Origin: an uncultured Erysipelotrichaceae bacterium
Lineage (GTDB): Bacteria; Bacillota_I; Bacilli_A; RFN20; CAG-826
Reading direction: 5' to 3'
Length of the DNA stretch: 64,000 bases
Assembly: GCA_900314865.1 (NCBI GenBank)
Contig: OMWW01000001.1
Span: forward strand, 65,457 to 129,456
Part shown: one piece after another, positions 37,832 to 47,228 of the stretch
How positions within the stretch are numbered: the stretch's first letter is position 1
Layout: each line of letters begins with the position of its first letter
Made by a program: the position numbers and the translations under genes
Notes under the pieces: generated by a model
What the model was told of the DNA's origin: nothing
Databases searched by the model: none
Seen by the model: only the letters and a program-made list of their open reading frames with translations

Positions 37832-38857
37832 ATGAAAGATAAATATGCCGTTATATTAGGTGCTGGACGTGGTTCCAGAATGGAAAGCCGTGATCCAAAC
37901 CATTCCAAAGTTGCATATCCTATTTTAGGAAAGCCATTAATTAACTATGTTATCGACGCTGTTAAGACTTTAGATGTTAAAGAAGTCTACACAGTTGTTG
38001 GTTATGGTGGAGAAGCAACCAAAGAATGTGTAAAAGACTTTTCTAAAGTTGTGTGGCAAAGAGAAATCCTTGGTACTGGGCATGCCTTAATGCAAGTCAA
38101 GGAACTTGCTGATAAAGACGGAGATATTATCGTTGTCGGTGGAGATACACCTCTTCTTACTCCTGACACTTTAAGAAAGGTTTATCATAAACACGAAAAG
38201 AACGATAATGCTTTAACCATTTGTACTTCTGTTTTTGAAAACCCAACTGGTTACGGCCGTATTATTAGAGAAAAAGGTAGCTATCGATTATTAGATATCC
38301 GTGAAGATAAAGACTGTAATGATGAAGAAAGAGAAATTAGTGAAGTTAACGCTGGTATATACATCATTAATAACAAGTTATTACAAGAATATCTTCCAAA
38401 ACTATCAAATAACAACGCTAAGAAAGAATATTACCTCTCTGAATTAGTTAAACTCTTTAATAAAGATGGCTATAAGGTTGATTCTTATGTCTTAGAAGAC
38501 GCTCAAGATATCTTCTGCGTTAGCGATCGTTTCCAACTCAGCTACGCTGCTAAAGTCATTAGAAAAAGAGTAAATCGTAAATTAATGCTTTCCGGTGTTT
38601 CAATCGAAGACCCAGAAACTGCTTATATCTCTCCAGATGTCGTTATTGGTAGAGACACTGTCATTAAACCTCATACCACAATTACCGGTAATTGCCATAT
38701 TGGTGAGGCAAACTTCATTGGACCAAATACAACATTATTAAATGTTACTATGGGAAACGATAATAACATTCAAAACTCAACCTTAGAGAACGTTAAAATC
38801 TCTGATGGCAAAGAAATTGGACCATACGCATTCTTAAAGAATGAGGAAATATGTTAA
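37832..38857 (+). CDS. GlmU-like UDP-GlcNAc pyrophosphorylase lacking most of the acetyltransferase
   Basis: 341 residues against about 455 for bifunctional GlmU. The N-terminal uridylyltransferase is complete: LGAGRGSRM (G-x-G-x-R-M loop), SKVAYPILGKPL with the Lys, LGTGHALMQ, GGDTPLL and NAGIYIINN. A short left-handed beta-helix follows (about 249-335) and stops at GPYAFLKNEE, before the His, Lys, Tyr and Asn residues of the acetyltransferase site. So it should make UDP-GlcNAc from GlcNAc-1-P but not acetylate GlcN-1-P. UDP-GlcNAc would feed the fnl genes. The ATG of the next gene overlaps its stop. Confidence 0.88.
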   Translation: MKDKYAVILGAGRGSRMESRDPNHSKVAYPILGKPLINYVIDAVKTLDVKEVYTVVGYGGEATKECVKDFSKVVWQREILGTGHALMQVKELADKDGDIIVVGGDTPLLTPDTLRKVYHKHEKNDNALTICTSVFENPTGYGRIIREKGSYRLLDIREDKDCNDEEREISEVNAGIYIINNKLLQEYLPKLSNNNAKKEYYLSELVKLFNKDGYKVDSYVLEDAQDIFCVSDRFQLSYAAKVIRKRVNRKLMLSGVSIEDPETAYISPDVVIGRDTVIKPHTTITGNCHIGEANFIGPNTTLLNVTMGNDNNIQNSTLENVKISDGKEIGPYAFLKNEEIC

Positions 38858-39099
38858 TTATTGATTCATTTGGTAGAAACATCTATATCGATGAAAAACT
38901 TGTTGGGTATATAGGAGAAAATGTCTTATATATCAACGGCAAGAAATTCGCTGAAATAACTGATGAAGGAGAAATATATTTTCCTCCAAAGAAAATTGGT
39001 TACGTAGATGATGATGGATCAATCATCGTAAATGGAAAAGAAGTTGGGTATATCGATGGTGATAACAACTTCGTCTTCTATAAATCCTTGGCGGTATAA
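38851..39099 (+). CDS. Small beta-repeat protein, 82 residues
   Basis: Short repeats of the form [KE]-[VI]-G-Y-[IV]-x-(D)-x-(G): LVGYIGENVLYING, KIGYVDDDGSIIVNG, EVGYIDGDNNFVFY. No signal peptide or membrane segment. It overlaps the GlmU-like gene by 7 bases, so is made with it. Function unknown; a role as a partner of the shortened beta-helix is only a thought. Confidence 0.75.
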   Translation: MLIIDSFGRNIYIDEKLVGYIGENVLYINGKKFAEITDEGEIYFPPKKIGYVDDDGSIIVNGKEVGYIDGDNNFVFYKSLAV

Positions 39100-39128
39100 A
39101 AAAGAGATGGTGATCCATCTCTTTTATT
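39098..39128. terminator. Bidirectional terminator between convergent genes
   Basis: AAAAGAGATGG (39100-39110), loop TGAT, CCATCTCTTTT (39115-39125): 11 perfect pairs, usable from both sides. Confidence 0.9.
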
Positions 39129-39672
39129 ATCTAACTTGAACACTGTAGCAGATACTTATTCCAAATACATAAGTATCACCAGTACCTCTATATGTAAATC
39201 CTATATTATTTTCATTGCCCATATATGTCATGTATGCGGAAGGTGCTTTAACTTTATAGGTGATATTTTCATCACACAAATAGATTTTGAAGTATTCGAC
39301 ATTATTAACGAGAATGCCTTCATGATTTAGGTTAACTGTGAGATTAAAAGTTGGAGCGGAATCGATTGATAACAAGTAGGGAGTCGCTTCGTTTCCTGTT
39401 AAACCAAGAGTGCCATAATCTGTATTAATGGTTAATATTTGGTTTTCAGTTGGCTTATAAACAAAAGTATTTGCCATTACCTTTGAGGTCTCATCTAATT
39501 GTTGGTAATACAAATCAACATAGCGGTATTCATATCTAGGAAAACTTCTAGAGTAGACAATGATAGGCGCGGCAATGGTACCACCGAACAACAAGACCAA
39601 AGAAATAATTAAAAACAAGAGTGATCCTCTATGTCCGTTTCTATATGCTTGGTTTGGCTGTTTTCTAGACAT
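39127..39672 (-). CDS. Membrane-anchored extracellular protein, unrecognised
   Basis: 181 residues. A short basic N-terminus, one membrane helix (about residues 17-40, LLFLIISLVLLFGGTIAAP), then about 140 residues outside the cell, rich in beta-type and Tyr/Asn/Thr sequence. Two ATGs abut (39675, 39672); the second is 7 bases after an extended -10 (TGC-TATTAT) and has no Shine-Dalgarno, so a leaderless transcript is likely. No family recognised. Confidence 0.75.
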   Translation of the reverse strand: MSRKQPNQAYRNGHRGSLLFLIISLVLLFGGTIAAPIIVYSRSFPRYEYRYVDLYYQQLDETSKVMANTFVYKPTENQILTINTDYGTLGLTGNEATPYLLSIDSAPTFNLTVNLNHEGILVNNVEYFKIYLCDENITYKVKAPSAYMTYMGNENNIGFTYRGTGDTYVFGISICYSVQVR

Positions 39673-39821
39673 CATTAATATAATAGCAACTTTAGATATT
39701 AAAAGTGATAGTTATTATTTGTTTTTACTTTGTAAATAGCTATGTTATCATAATTATAACGCGTGAAATTATCTTGATAGTTACAATGTAAATTTCATTA
39801 TAATAGCAAGGAGAACTGAAT

Positions 39822-41507
39822 ATGGAAAAGAAACCTCTATTCATTCATAACAAGATCTATTACTTCATAACTGAGGCCCTCGTTGGTTTATGTTTGATGG
39901 GCATTGAAATGAGTGCATCTAGACTTATTTCTGTCTACTTTTCATCAAGCCAAGTTGTTTGGACTTTAATTATTGGTGTCATCATGATCGCAATGGCGAT
40001 TGGAAACTATTGGGGAGGAAAACAAGCAGACAAGAAGCCTTCTTATCTAAGGCTATATCTCGAACTTAGTTTTGCTGGCGTTTATATTGTTTTGATTCCT
40101 TTCCTTGGTAAATACGTTATAGTTGGGATGAGCGTTTTCTTTGCGTTATTTATTACTCATAACTTAGTTATTTGGGCTGCGTTATTCTCTTGTATCATTC
40201 TTTTCGTCCCTCCTCTACTCTTCTTAGGTAAAGTTACTCCTAGTTTGATTAAATATGCGATGGGTGAAAAAGCTAGCGGCAAAGTGATCGGTTTATTAGA
40301 GGCTTTAAACACAGTTGGTTCAATATTAGGAACCTTCCTACCTACTTTCTTAACTATTCCATTTATTGGAACAAGTAATTCATTTGTTCTTTTTGGAGGC
40401 TTGATAGCCCTTATTGGATTACTTTACGTCGTCACTTCATATATTGAGATATTTAAAAATCGTCCAAAGAAAGAAGTGGTGGAACAAGATTTAGACAAGA
40501 ATCAGAAGAAGGAAAAGCGACGCTTTATACGTTCAATTGTTCTTACTTGTGTATATTCCTCTTTATTCATCGTTGGAATGGTGTTTTCAATTAACGCTCC
40601 ATTCTCACTATGGACAGAAAAAGGAACTATTAAAGAAACAGAATCCACTTATAATTTCTTAAAAGTGTATCGTGAAAATAACGCTACATATTTAAGTACA
40701 AATATCTTATTCGGTGTTCAATCAATGATTAGAGACGACGATTCTCTAACTGGAATGTATTATGACTACCTTTTAAGTAGCAAATATCTTGTAAAAGAGA
40801 ATCCTGACATATTGATATTAGGAAATGGTACTGGAACATATGCAACAATGATGAAGAATTATATGCATTCACAATGTAAAATCACTGCGGTTGAAATTGA
40901 TCAAAAGATCATTGATCTCTCATATGAATATTTCCATATGAATTCAACTGTTGATGTTGTTTGTGATGATGGAAGAAACTACTTAGCTAGAACGAATTCT
41001 ATGTATGACATCATCTTAGTGGATGCCTATTCATCTATCAGTGCTCCATTCCATATGACCACTGTTGAGTTCTTCTCGCTTGTCAAAAACCATCTGAATC
41101 CAGACGGATTAATGATGATGAATATTAATATGCATAGCGACACTCCTGGAAGTATGTCTCACACCCTATGTGACACTGCTATTTCTGTATTTGGTAACCT
41201 TTATACCGTTCCAATTGGAACTGGAGTGGAAGTATTTTCATATAATGGAAACAAAAAAATAATTGAAACCTTAGAAACGGTTGTTCCTGAAAGAAGTGAC
41301 TATCAACAAGTCTTAGATTCGTTATTAGATACCGAAAAAGGATTAAAAAGATATGAAGATACTGGATATCGTCTTTATGACGATAACGCTGATATTGAGA
41401 TGCGATCAATGAACGCTTTAGATGAATTAATCATGAATTTATTGGGCGATTATATTCGTATTTTAAAGGAACAAGGAATAAGTGGTTTGATAAACGCACT
41501 TATGTAA
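39822..41507 (+). CDS. Fused membrane-spermidine synthase-like protein
   Basis: 561 residues. The N-terminal half is a membrane domain with about seven helices (LVGLCLMGIEMSASRLIS at the start), the C-terminal half a spermidine synthase-type Rossmann fold: ILGNGTGTYATMM, AVEIDQKII, VCDDGRNYL, DIILVDAYSS. Such fusions are widespread, and their substrate is mostly unknown; SAM decarboxylase and other polyamine genes are not in the window. AAGGAGAA lies before the ATG and TATAAT about 20 bases further up. Confidence 0.85.
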   Translation: MEKKPLFIHNKIYYFITEALVGLCLMGIEMSASRLISVYFSSSQVVWTLIIGVIMIAMAIGNYWGGKQADKKPSYLRLYLELSFAGVYIVLIPFLGKYVIVGMSVFFALFITHNLVIWAALFSCIILFVPPLLFLGKVTPSLIKYAMGEKASGKVIGLLEALNTVGSILGTFLPTFLTIPFIGTSNSFVLFGGLIALIGLLYVVTSYIEIFKNRPKKEVVEQDLDKNQKKEKRRFIRSIVLTCVYSSLFIVGMVFSINAPFSLWTEKGTIKETESTYNFLKVYRENNATYLSTNILFGVQSMIRDDDSLTGMYYDYLLSSKYLVKENPDILILGNGTGTYATMMKNYMHSQCKITAVEIDQKIIDLSYEYFHMNSTVDVVCDDGRNYLARTNSMYDIILVDAYSSISAPFHMTTVEFFSLVKNHLNPDGLMMMNINMHSDTPGSMSHTLCDTAISVFGNLYTVPIGTGVEVFSYNGNKKIIETLETVVPERSDYQQVLDSLLDTEKGLKRYEDTGYRLYDDNADIEMRSMNALDELIMNLLGDYIRILKEQGISGLINALM

Positions 41508-41523
41508 ACGAAGCATAAATTTG

Positions 41524-41557
41524 TTGAATAATTAATAAATTGCTTTACAATTACAGC
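41524..41557 (+). promoter_or_regulatory. Promoter placing the start site at ATG 41558
   Basis: TTGAAT (41524-41529), a 16-base spacer and TACAAT (41546-41551), then 6 bases to the ATG. No Shine-Dalgarno is present. Confidence 0.6.
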
Positions 41558-43198
41558 ATGAAAAACGGAAGAAAATACTTACTTGCATTGTTGTTCTGTT
41601 CCACACTTAGTCTCGCTGGGTGCGGTTTTCAAGATGTAGTTGGTACACCTGACGCAAACCCACCAAAAGATCCTGAAGTTGAACCAATTCCAGATCCAGA
41701 ACCAGAACCTGAAGTGGAAATGAACGTTGATGTTTATGATCATGCATATGATGATTTAGAAGTATCAAGTTTTAATGGAAGAAAAGCCTCCGTTACTTAC
41801 ATGGATTATTCTAAATATAGCTATTACGGCACTAGTAGTTGTCCTTCTATTGGAACTCCTAAGATTTTGATCGTTCCTGTTTGGTTTAGTGATTCATACA
41901 ATTACATCACCAATAAAGACAACGTCAGAAACGATATTGAAAGCGCATATTTAGGAACAAGTGAAGAAACTGGTTGGCATTCAGTTAGTAGCTTTTATAA
42001 TACTGAATCATTTGGTCAACTCACTTTAACCGGCACTGTTAGTCCATGGTATGAATGTGGAAAAGCAAGTACTTATTACTATGATGATAGTGAAGGATAC
42101 ACAAGTAAGACTGTTAACTTAGTTAAAAGTGCAGTTACTTGGTATAAAGCCAATCACGAAACTGATTTAAGTTCGTTTGACTCTAATGAAGACGGATTTA
42201 TTGATGGAGTCATTCTTATTTATGGTGCTCCAGATTATATTGCGATGGGCAATTATAGCGCTAGCAATTTGTGGGCTTACACATATTGGACCGCCGCTAG
42301 TAAATCAAATAATGGTCCAGTAGCGAACGCTTTCTTCTGGTCAAGTTATGATTTCTTATATTCTAGTGGCAGTACTGCTTTATCTAGAACTGGCTTAACC
42401 TCATATGGAAGTGGCGATACCACTAACTGTATCATAGATTCCCACACCTTTATTCATGAAATGGGCCATGTTCTTGGTTTACCAGATTATTATGATTATG
42501 GTGGATCAGGTTCTCCAGCGTTAGGCAGCACCATGCAAGACCTCAATATTGGAGGTCATGATCCATATAGCCGTTTTGCCTTAGGCTGGGCAAGCGCATA
42601 TCATCCTAAAGAAACTCAAAAGATTGAACTCAAACCATTTGAAGAAAGTGGTCAACTTATCGCACTTTCTACAAGTTCTTCAACTTTTGGAACCCCATTC
42701 TATAATTACATTTTGATTGAACTTTATACTCCAACAGGTGTTAATGAATTCGATTCCGAATATCGTTACACAAACCGTAGAAGATGCTTAACTAATTACG
42801 GCATTAGAATTTGGCATGTTGATTCTAGACTCTATTCTGTTAGTAAAAATAAAGTTACTGGACTCCCTTCCACAGGACAAGTAGTAGAAGGAACAAGCAA
42901 TTCTAGTGGGGATAGGGCTAACAATTTAGCGGGCTCTAGTTCTTATAAGCAATTAACCATGCTTCGTAGAAACTATAAGTTCACTGATGTTAATGGAAAA
43001 GTTTACACTGATGACCGTAATACTACATATATGACAAATGAGGACTTATTTGTCACTGGTGATTACTTCACAATGAACACTTATAAGCAACAATTCCCAA
43101 GAAGAGGTAAACTCAACACTGGTAATAAACTTGGTTGGTCAGTTTACTTCGACAGTGTTACTGAAAGTGGTGCGACCATTACATTAATCAAAGATTAA
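41558..43198 (+). CDS. Secreted lipoprotein zinc metalloprotease, M6-like
   Basis: 546 residues. The lipobox SLAGC gives Cys22. A Pro/Glu-rich linker (PDPEPEPEVE) precedes the peptidase. HEMGHVLGLPD at about residues 300-310 is a complete HExxHxxGxxD zinc motif; FDSNEDGFIDG resembles a calcium-binding loop, and MGNYSASNLWAYT fits M6 (immune inhibitor A) relatives. It would be attached to the outer face of the membrane and degrade proteins outside. ATG 41558 is chosen by lipoprotein signal and promoter; the frame is open to 41540. Confidence 0.9.
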   Translation: MKNGRKYLLALLFCSTLSLAGCGFQDVVGTPDANPPKDPEVEPIPDPEPEPEVEMNVDVYDHAYDDLEVSSFNGRKASVTYMDYSKYSYYGTSSCPSIGTPKILIVPVWFSDSYNYITNKDNVRNDIESAYLGTSEETGWHSVSSFYNTESFGQLTLTGTVSPWYECGKASTYYYDDSEGYTSKTVNLVKSAVTWYKANHETDLSSFDSNEDGFIDGVILIYGAPDYIAMGNYSASNLWAYTYWTAASKSNNGPVANAFFWSSYDFLYSSGSTALSRTGLTSYGSGDTTNCIIDSHTFIHEMGHVLGLPDYYDYGGSGSPALGSTMQDLNIGGHDPYSRFALGWASAYHPKETQKIELKPFEESGQLIALSTSSSTFGTPFYNYILIELYTPTGVNEFDSEYRYTNRRRCLTNYGIRIWHVDSRLYSVSKNKVTGLPSTGQVVEGTSNSSGDRANNLAGSSSYKQLTMLRRNYKFTDVNGKVYTDDRNTTYMTNEDLFVTGDYFTMNTYKQQFPRRGKLNTGNKLGWSVYFDSVTESGATITLIKD

Positions 43199-43202
43199 AA
43201 AG

Positions 43203-43230
43203 AAAAGGACTCATTGAAGTGAGTCCTTTT
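43203..43230. terminator. Bidirectional terminator after the metalloprotease
   Basis: AAAAGGACTCA (43203-43213) pairs perfectly with TGAGTCCTTTT (43220-43230); also serves secG from the other strand. Confidence 0.92.
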
Positions 43231-43244
43231 TAGTTGAATTGTTA

Positions 43245-43478
43245 TTATCCGTTAAGGATCTTAATCAATATCGCGAGAATGAAGAAGATCGCGGTAACGA
43301 CAAGTGTGAGGATGGAAATGACTTTCTCAATTCCTCTTTCTTTTGTTTTCACGAAAACGTTAAGACCACCACCAGTAATCGCACCAGAAGCACCTTCTGA
43401 TTTACCACCTTGTAACAAGCACAAGACGATAATGATTACGCTAACAGATAGTAATACCCAATCGTACCAAGCTAACAT
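43245..43478 (-). CDS. secG: Protein translocase subunit SecG
   Basis: 77 residues, two membrane helices (about 6-22 and 54-75) joined by the typical loop LLQGGKSEGASGAITGGG. Part of the SecYEG channel driven by SecA (52007). AAGGAG 8 bases before the ATG. Confidence 0.93.
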   Translation of the reverse strand: MLAWYDWVLLSVSVIIIVLCLLQGGKSEGASGAITGGGLNVFVKTKERGIEKVISILTLVVTAIFFILAILIKILNG

Positions 43479-43536
43479 AGATCTTTCTCCTTTCGCTGTG
43501 AACTATTCTAATTAATTTCAAAAATTAATTCAACGA

Positions 43537-45978
43537 TTATTTAATAGTAGCAGTGCCATTGACACTATAAACAGTCACGTAATTACTATAGGTGTAGCTA
43601 TTTGTGTAACTAATTATTTCATCAGAATTAGCAAACGTTATAGTGTGGTTACCTTTACTTCCACCAGTAGTAGATGTAGTAGTGGTGACACCAGATCCAA
43701 CAGAGATAGTGCCTCCTCCTTGACCACCTGGACCTCCTGGGTTCCATCCGCCTGGAGCACGAGTATTAGACCAATGTCCACCGCCACCAGAAGATGACAT
43801 ATTTCTACCTATAACAACAACAGTACCACCGTTAATAGTAATGGTTCCGTCTGCATCTAATGGTGACATATTCATGTTGTTTGGACCTCTAGTAATAACG
43901 GTTCCACCTGTGACAGTGATTGTGCCATTACTATCGATACCATCAGTGTCACCATTTGGGCTAACAGTAACGTCTAAATATCCACCAGAGACATTGATAC
44001 TACTAGTTGCGTTAATTCCATCATTTGTAGCATAGACTGTGGCGTTGCCACCGGTAACGCTAATAATATTACCCTCTAATCCTTCATAAGAATTACTTAC
44101 AGTGATTTCACCACCGCTTATATCTAATGTACCATCCGCGTGAACACCGTCATCACTAACGTAAGTTGTAACGCTTCCGCCACTAATTGAGACGTCCCCT
44201 GTGGCTTTTCCGCCATTATCAAAGGCGATTTGAGTATTGCCAGAAGTCTTGTTTCCGTGGATTCCATCATCGTACGCTTTGATATATGTTGTACCACCAG
44301 AAATAGATACTAAGTTAGGAGCCTTGATACCTTTAGCGGAATCAGCGGCCTTGTTATTATTTCCTCTTGTAAGCACAGTTCTTTCAGTTATACCTTCACT
44401 TAAATTAGCTGAGTTATAAGAAGAATAGATATTTGTGTAAATATCAATAACTGGAGAGGTTGCTACATTTTCTCCGCTATCGTCTTCAATAACTCCATCG
44501 GTGATTTCAACGTTATACGCAGCATCAATTCCATCAGCGTAAGAATTGATTTTGATATTACCGCCGGTAATAGCGACTATTCCTCTTTGATTTCCTTTAC
44601 TAGATAAATCTGTGTTGCTGGTTTTGATTCCATCATTTCCACAAACGATATCAATATTTGGATATTCTTCGATGGTGACACTATCATTACCTTTAATACC
44701 ATTATTTAATGCTTTAATAATTAAGGTTGCGTTTTTAATAGTGACGTCATCTTTACCGTGTATTCCATTATTTGCTAATGAAGTAACAACTAATGTGCCT
44801 TTACCTTTGATTTTAAGATCGCCATCTTCAGCAAAAATTGCCGCACCTGTGACGTCTTCATCATTTGTAGAAACTTGTCTCATATCATAGACATAGTTGT
44901 TTGTATTTTTCTTAGCAGAGATTTCAACTTTATCACATGTTTTGATATAAATTGGTGAATCACTGCTATTAGAAACTGATACGCCTTCTAAAGAAATTTC
45001 TACTTCAGCTTCTTCAGCATCAACTACAATTTGTCCTTCACTTAATTTGCCTTTAGCAACATATTTGCCTGCTGCAGTGATTGTGTAGACATTGCCTTCT
45101 ACAGTTGGTTCAGCACCATTAGAGGTTGTAAGAGAGAAAGCTTTAGAAATTGTGTCTTCATCTTCATCAATATCATCAATGTTACCTTCTGCTTGTTTAA
45201 CTTCGATTTCGTAAGTTACGGAAGCACCTTTATATTCGACAGTAACAGTGTAAGTGCCGGAATTACTTAAATCATAACAACTGATAGATGCCTTATCAGA
45301 AACATCTTCAGTAGATTCATCGTCATAAGTAGCGGTAACTACTGGTCTAACAAAATCATCACCTTGTTTGTATTCAGTTTTTGTTTCTCCAAGAGATAAA
45401 CTGGAAACCACTTTTTCACTTTTTGCAGTTACTGTGATTTCATATGAGACAGTAAGCATGTCATATCTAACTGTAACGGTTGTTGTACCTTCTTTAGACA
45501 TGTTATATCCGAAAAAAGTTGAGGACTCTGTCACATTATAGACAGTTCCATCATCATAAATTGCGTTAACAATACCACCAAATTCAAACTCATCACCGAG
45601 TTCAAAAGATGTGCGTTGTCCACTGATGGATAATTCTTTAATTAGATTAATGACATTCACTTGATACGACAATGTGAAACTATCATAAGTAATAACTACT
45701 GTTTGTTCTCCGGTTTTTCTAGAATTAAATCCTTCAACAAGAACATAATCAGTGATGTCTGCCTTAGAGCCATCACTTAAATTGGCGACAACGCTTGGTC
45801 TAATAAAAGGATCGTTGACGTGATATGTTTTAATAATCCCTTCTTCATTACTAAATTCAATTGAAGTAACGGTTACTTCTGGAGTTACAGTATTAGAGTC
45901 AGTTGAAGCATTATTTGCCCCACATCCAGCAAGTAAGAAAGAGATTGCTAAATAGCCTAATAATTTTCTCTTTTTCAT
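43537..45978 (-). CDS. Large lipoprotein with Ig-like domains and a Cthe_2159-like beta-helix
   Basis: 813 residues. The lipobox LLAGC gives Cys19. Three bacterial Ig-like repeats (about 35-110, 115-185, 190-265) each begin like ISGQRTSFELGDEF and end with a YEITV-type strand. From about 285 to 770 there is a repetitive right-handed beta-helix: runs of I-x-GG-x-[IV] and DDGIHG / DDGVHADG / NDGINA, as in Cthe_2159 (DUF4353) calcium- and polysaccharide-binding proteins. A Gly/Trp-rich patch follows (residues ~735-760). Anchored outside the cell. AAGGAGGG before the ATG. Immediately downstream of the two-component genes on the same strand. Confidence 0.85.
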   Translation of the reverse strand: MKKRKLLGYLAISFLLAGCGANNASTDSNTVTPEVTVTSIEFSNEEGIIKTYHVNDPFIRPSVVANLSDGSKADITDYVLVEGFNSRKTGEQTVVITYDSFTLSYQVNVINLIKELSISGQRTSFELGDEFEFGGIVNAIYDDGTVYNVTESSTFFGYNMSKEGTTTVTVRYDMLTVSYEITVTAKSEKVVSSLSLGETKTEYKQGDDFVRPVVTATYDDESTEDVSDKASISCYDLSNSGTYTVTVEYKGASVTYEIEVKQAEGNIDDIDEDEDTISKAFSLTTSNGAEPTVEGNVYTITAAGKYVAKGKLSEGQIVVDAEEAEVEISLEGVSVSNSSDSPIYIKTCDKVEISAKKNTNNYVYDMRQVSTNDEDVTGAAIFAEDGDLKIKGKGTLVVTSLANNGIHGKDDVTIKNATLIIKALNNGIKGNDSVTIEEYPNIDIVCGNDGIKTSNTDLSSKGNQRGIVAITGGNIKINSYADGIDAAYNVEITDGVIEDDSGENVATSPVIDIYTNIYSSYNSANLSEGITERTVLTRGNNNKAADSAKGIKAPNLVSISGGTTYIKAYDDGIHGNKTSGNTQIAFDNGGKATGDVSISGGSVTTYVSDDGVHADGTLDISGGEITVSNSYEGLEGNIISVTGGNATVYATNDGINATSSINVSGGYLDVTVSPNGDTDGIDSNGTITVTGGTVITRGPNNMNMSPLDADGTITINGGTVVVIGRNMSSSGGGGHWSNTRAPGGWNPGGPGGQGGGTISVGSGVTTTTSTTGGSKGNHTITFANSDEIISYTNSYTYSNYVTVYSVNGTATIK

Positions 45979-46031
45979 AGTTAAACCCTCCTTATGTGGG
46001 TGGTATTTTACATACTTAAACTAAAATGTAA

Positions 46032-47228
46032 TTAAAACAACATTGTGAAAGTAATTTTATTTCCTTCAACAGTTGCGTTAATCTTTCCTTTATGTAGTTG
46101 AGTGATTTCTTGAGCGATACTTAATCCAATACCAGAACCTGGTTTTGTGGAATTAGACGAACGGTAAAATCTTTCAAACATCAACTTAGTGTTTAATTCT
46201 TCTAATCCTTCGGCTTCATTAGAGAACTTGAAGGATAATTTATCTTTTGTTTTTTCAATTTTAAATTCAATTGTAGTTTCCGCTTTCGCATATTTGAGCG
46301 CGTTATCTAAGAAGATATATATCATCTCATTGATGAGGAACCTGTTGCCTTTCATAGTGAGATTTTGTGCTATTCTGCTCTTTAATTTGAAACCTGCTCT
46401 TTCATATGATGGTTTGAATGCATCTATACACTCATGAGCCAGTGAGGTTAAATCAAATTCTGAGAACTCATAATTGTGGGTGTCAGTTTCATCTAATCTA
46501 GAAAGAGTCACCAATTGATTGGTCATGTTTGTCAATCGATTGATTTGATCTCTAATTGATTCGGTCCATTCGTTTTTGCCATAGTCCATTTCAATGATTT
46601 CTAAATCAGTAGAAATAATTGTTAGTGGTGTTTTTAATTCATGAGAAGCATTAGTAATGAATGTTTTCTGTTTCTTAAATGAGTCTTCACTTGTGATAAA
46701 CGCAATTTTAGACGCTAAAAGGATGAGACCAAAAATAAGTACATAACAACCAGCGGAAACCGAGGTTGATATGGTGAGGAAGTTTTTAAAATATTCAATA
46801 TGATCTTTTAAATCGACAAAGGCAATGTAAGTTTTACCGTCTTTAACTCCTCTTCCCCATCTTAAATCATCTATTTTGCCATTTTGTTTTCCTTCTGCAT
46901 AAATGTTAGTGGCTAGTAATGTCCCATATTCTTCTGTAATTGTAAAAATATGGATGAAGTCTTTATCATAGACTGTTCCATCATCATTAAAACCGACAAT
47001 AAAATAATGTTGTTCCATCAAATCTTGTGGTGGTGGAGGAACACTTGGATCGTAATTATTTTTGTTATCCATCGTTCCACGAGATAACACTAAAGAAATC
47101 GTTTCTTTTGCCTGTTTTTCGATATTGTGTTTATTAATTATATTAATAACCGCAATGGTTGTGGCCAGCACAAAAAAGATGGAAATCATTGAGATTAAAA
47201 TAAATTTTATCTTAAGTTTTTTAATCAT
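46032..47228 (-). CDS. Sensor histidine kinase
   Basis: 398 residues. Membrane helix 1 is at about 10-30, an extracytoplasmic sensor of about 115 residues follows, helix 2 is at about 150-172, then HisKA with the phosphorylated His in NASHELKTPLTII and an HATPase domain with NEMIYIFLDNALKYA, SGIGLSIAQEI. No HAMP domain is obvious. The ATG overlaps the response regulator end by 8 bases. The ligand is unknown. Confidence 0.95.
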   Translation of the reverse strand: MIKKLKIKFILISMISIFFVLATTIAVINIINKHNIEKQAKETISLVLSRGTMDNKNNYDPSVPPPPQDLMEQHYFIVGFNDDGTVYDKDFIHIFTITEEYGTLLATNIYAEGKQNGKIDDLRWGRGVKDGKTYIAFVDLKDHIEYFKNFLTISTSVSAGCYVLIFGLILLASKIAFITSEDSFKKQKTFITNASHELKTPLTIISTDLEIIEMDYGKNEWTESIRDQINRLTNMTNQLVTLSRLDETDTHNYEFSEFDLTSLAHECIDAFKPSYERAGFKLKSRIAQNLTMKGNRFLINEMIYIFLDNALKYAKAETTIEFKIEKTKDKLSFKFSNEAEGLEELNTKLMFERFYRSSNSTKPGSGIGLSIAQEITQLHKGKINATVEGNKITFTMLF

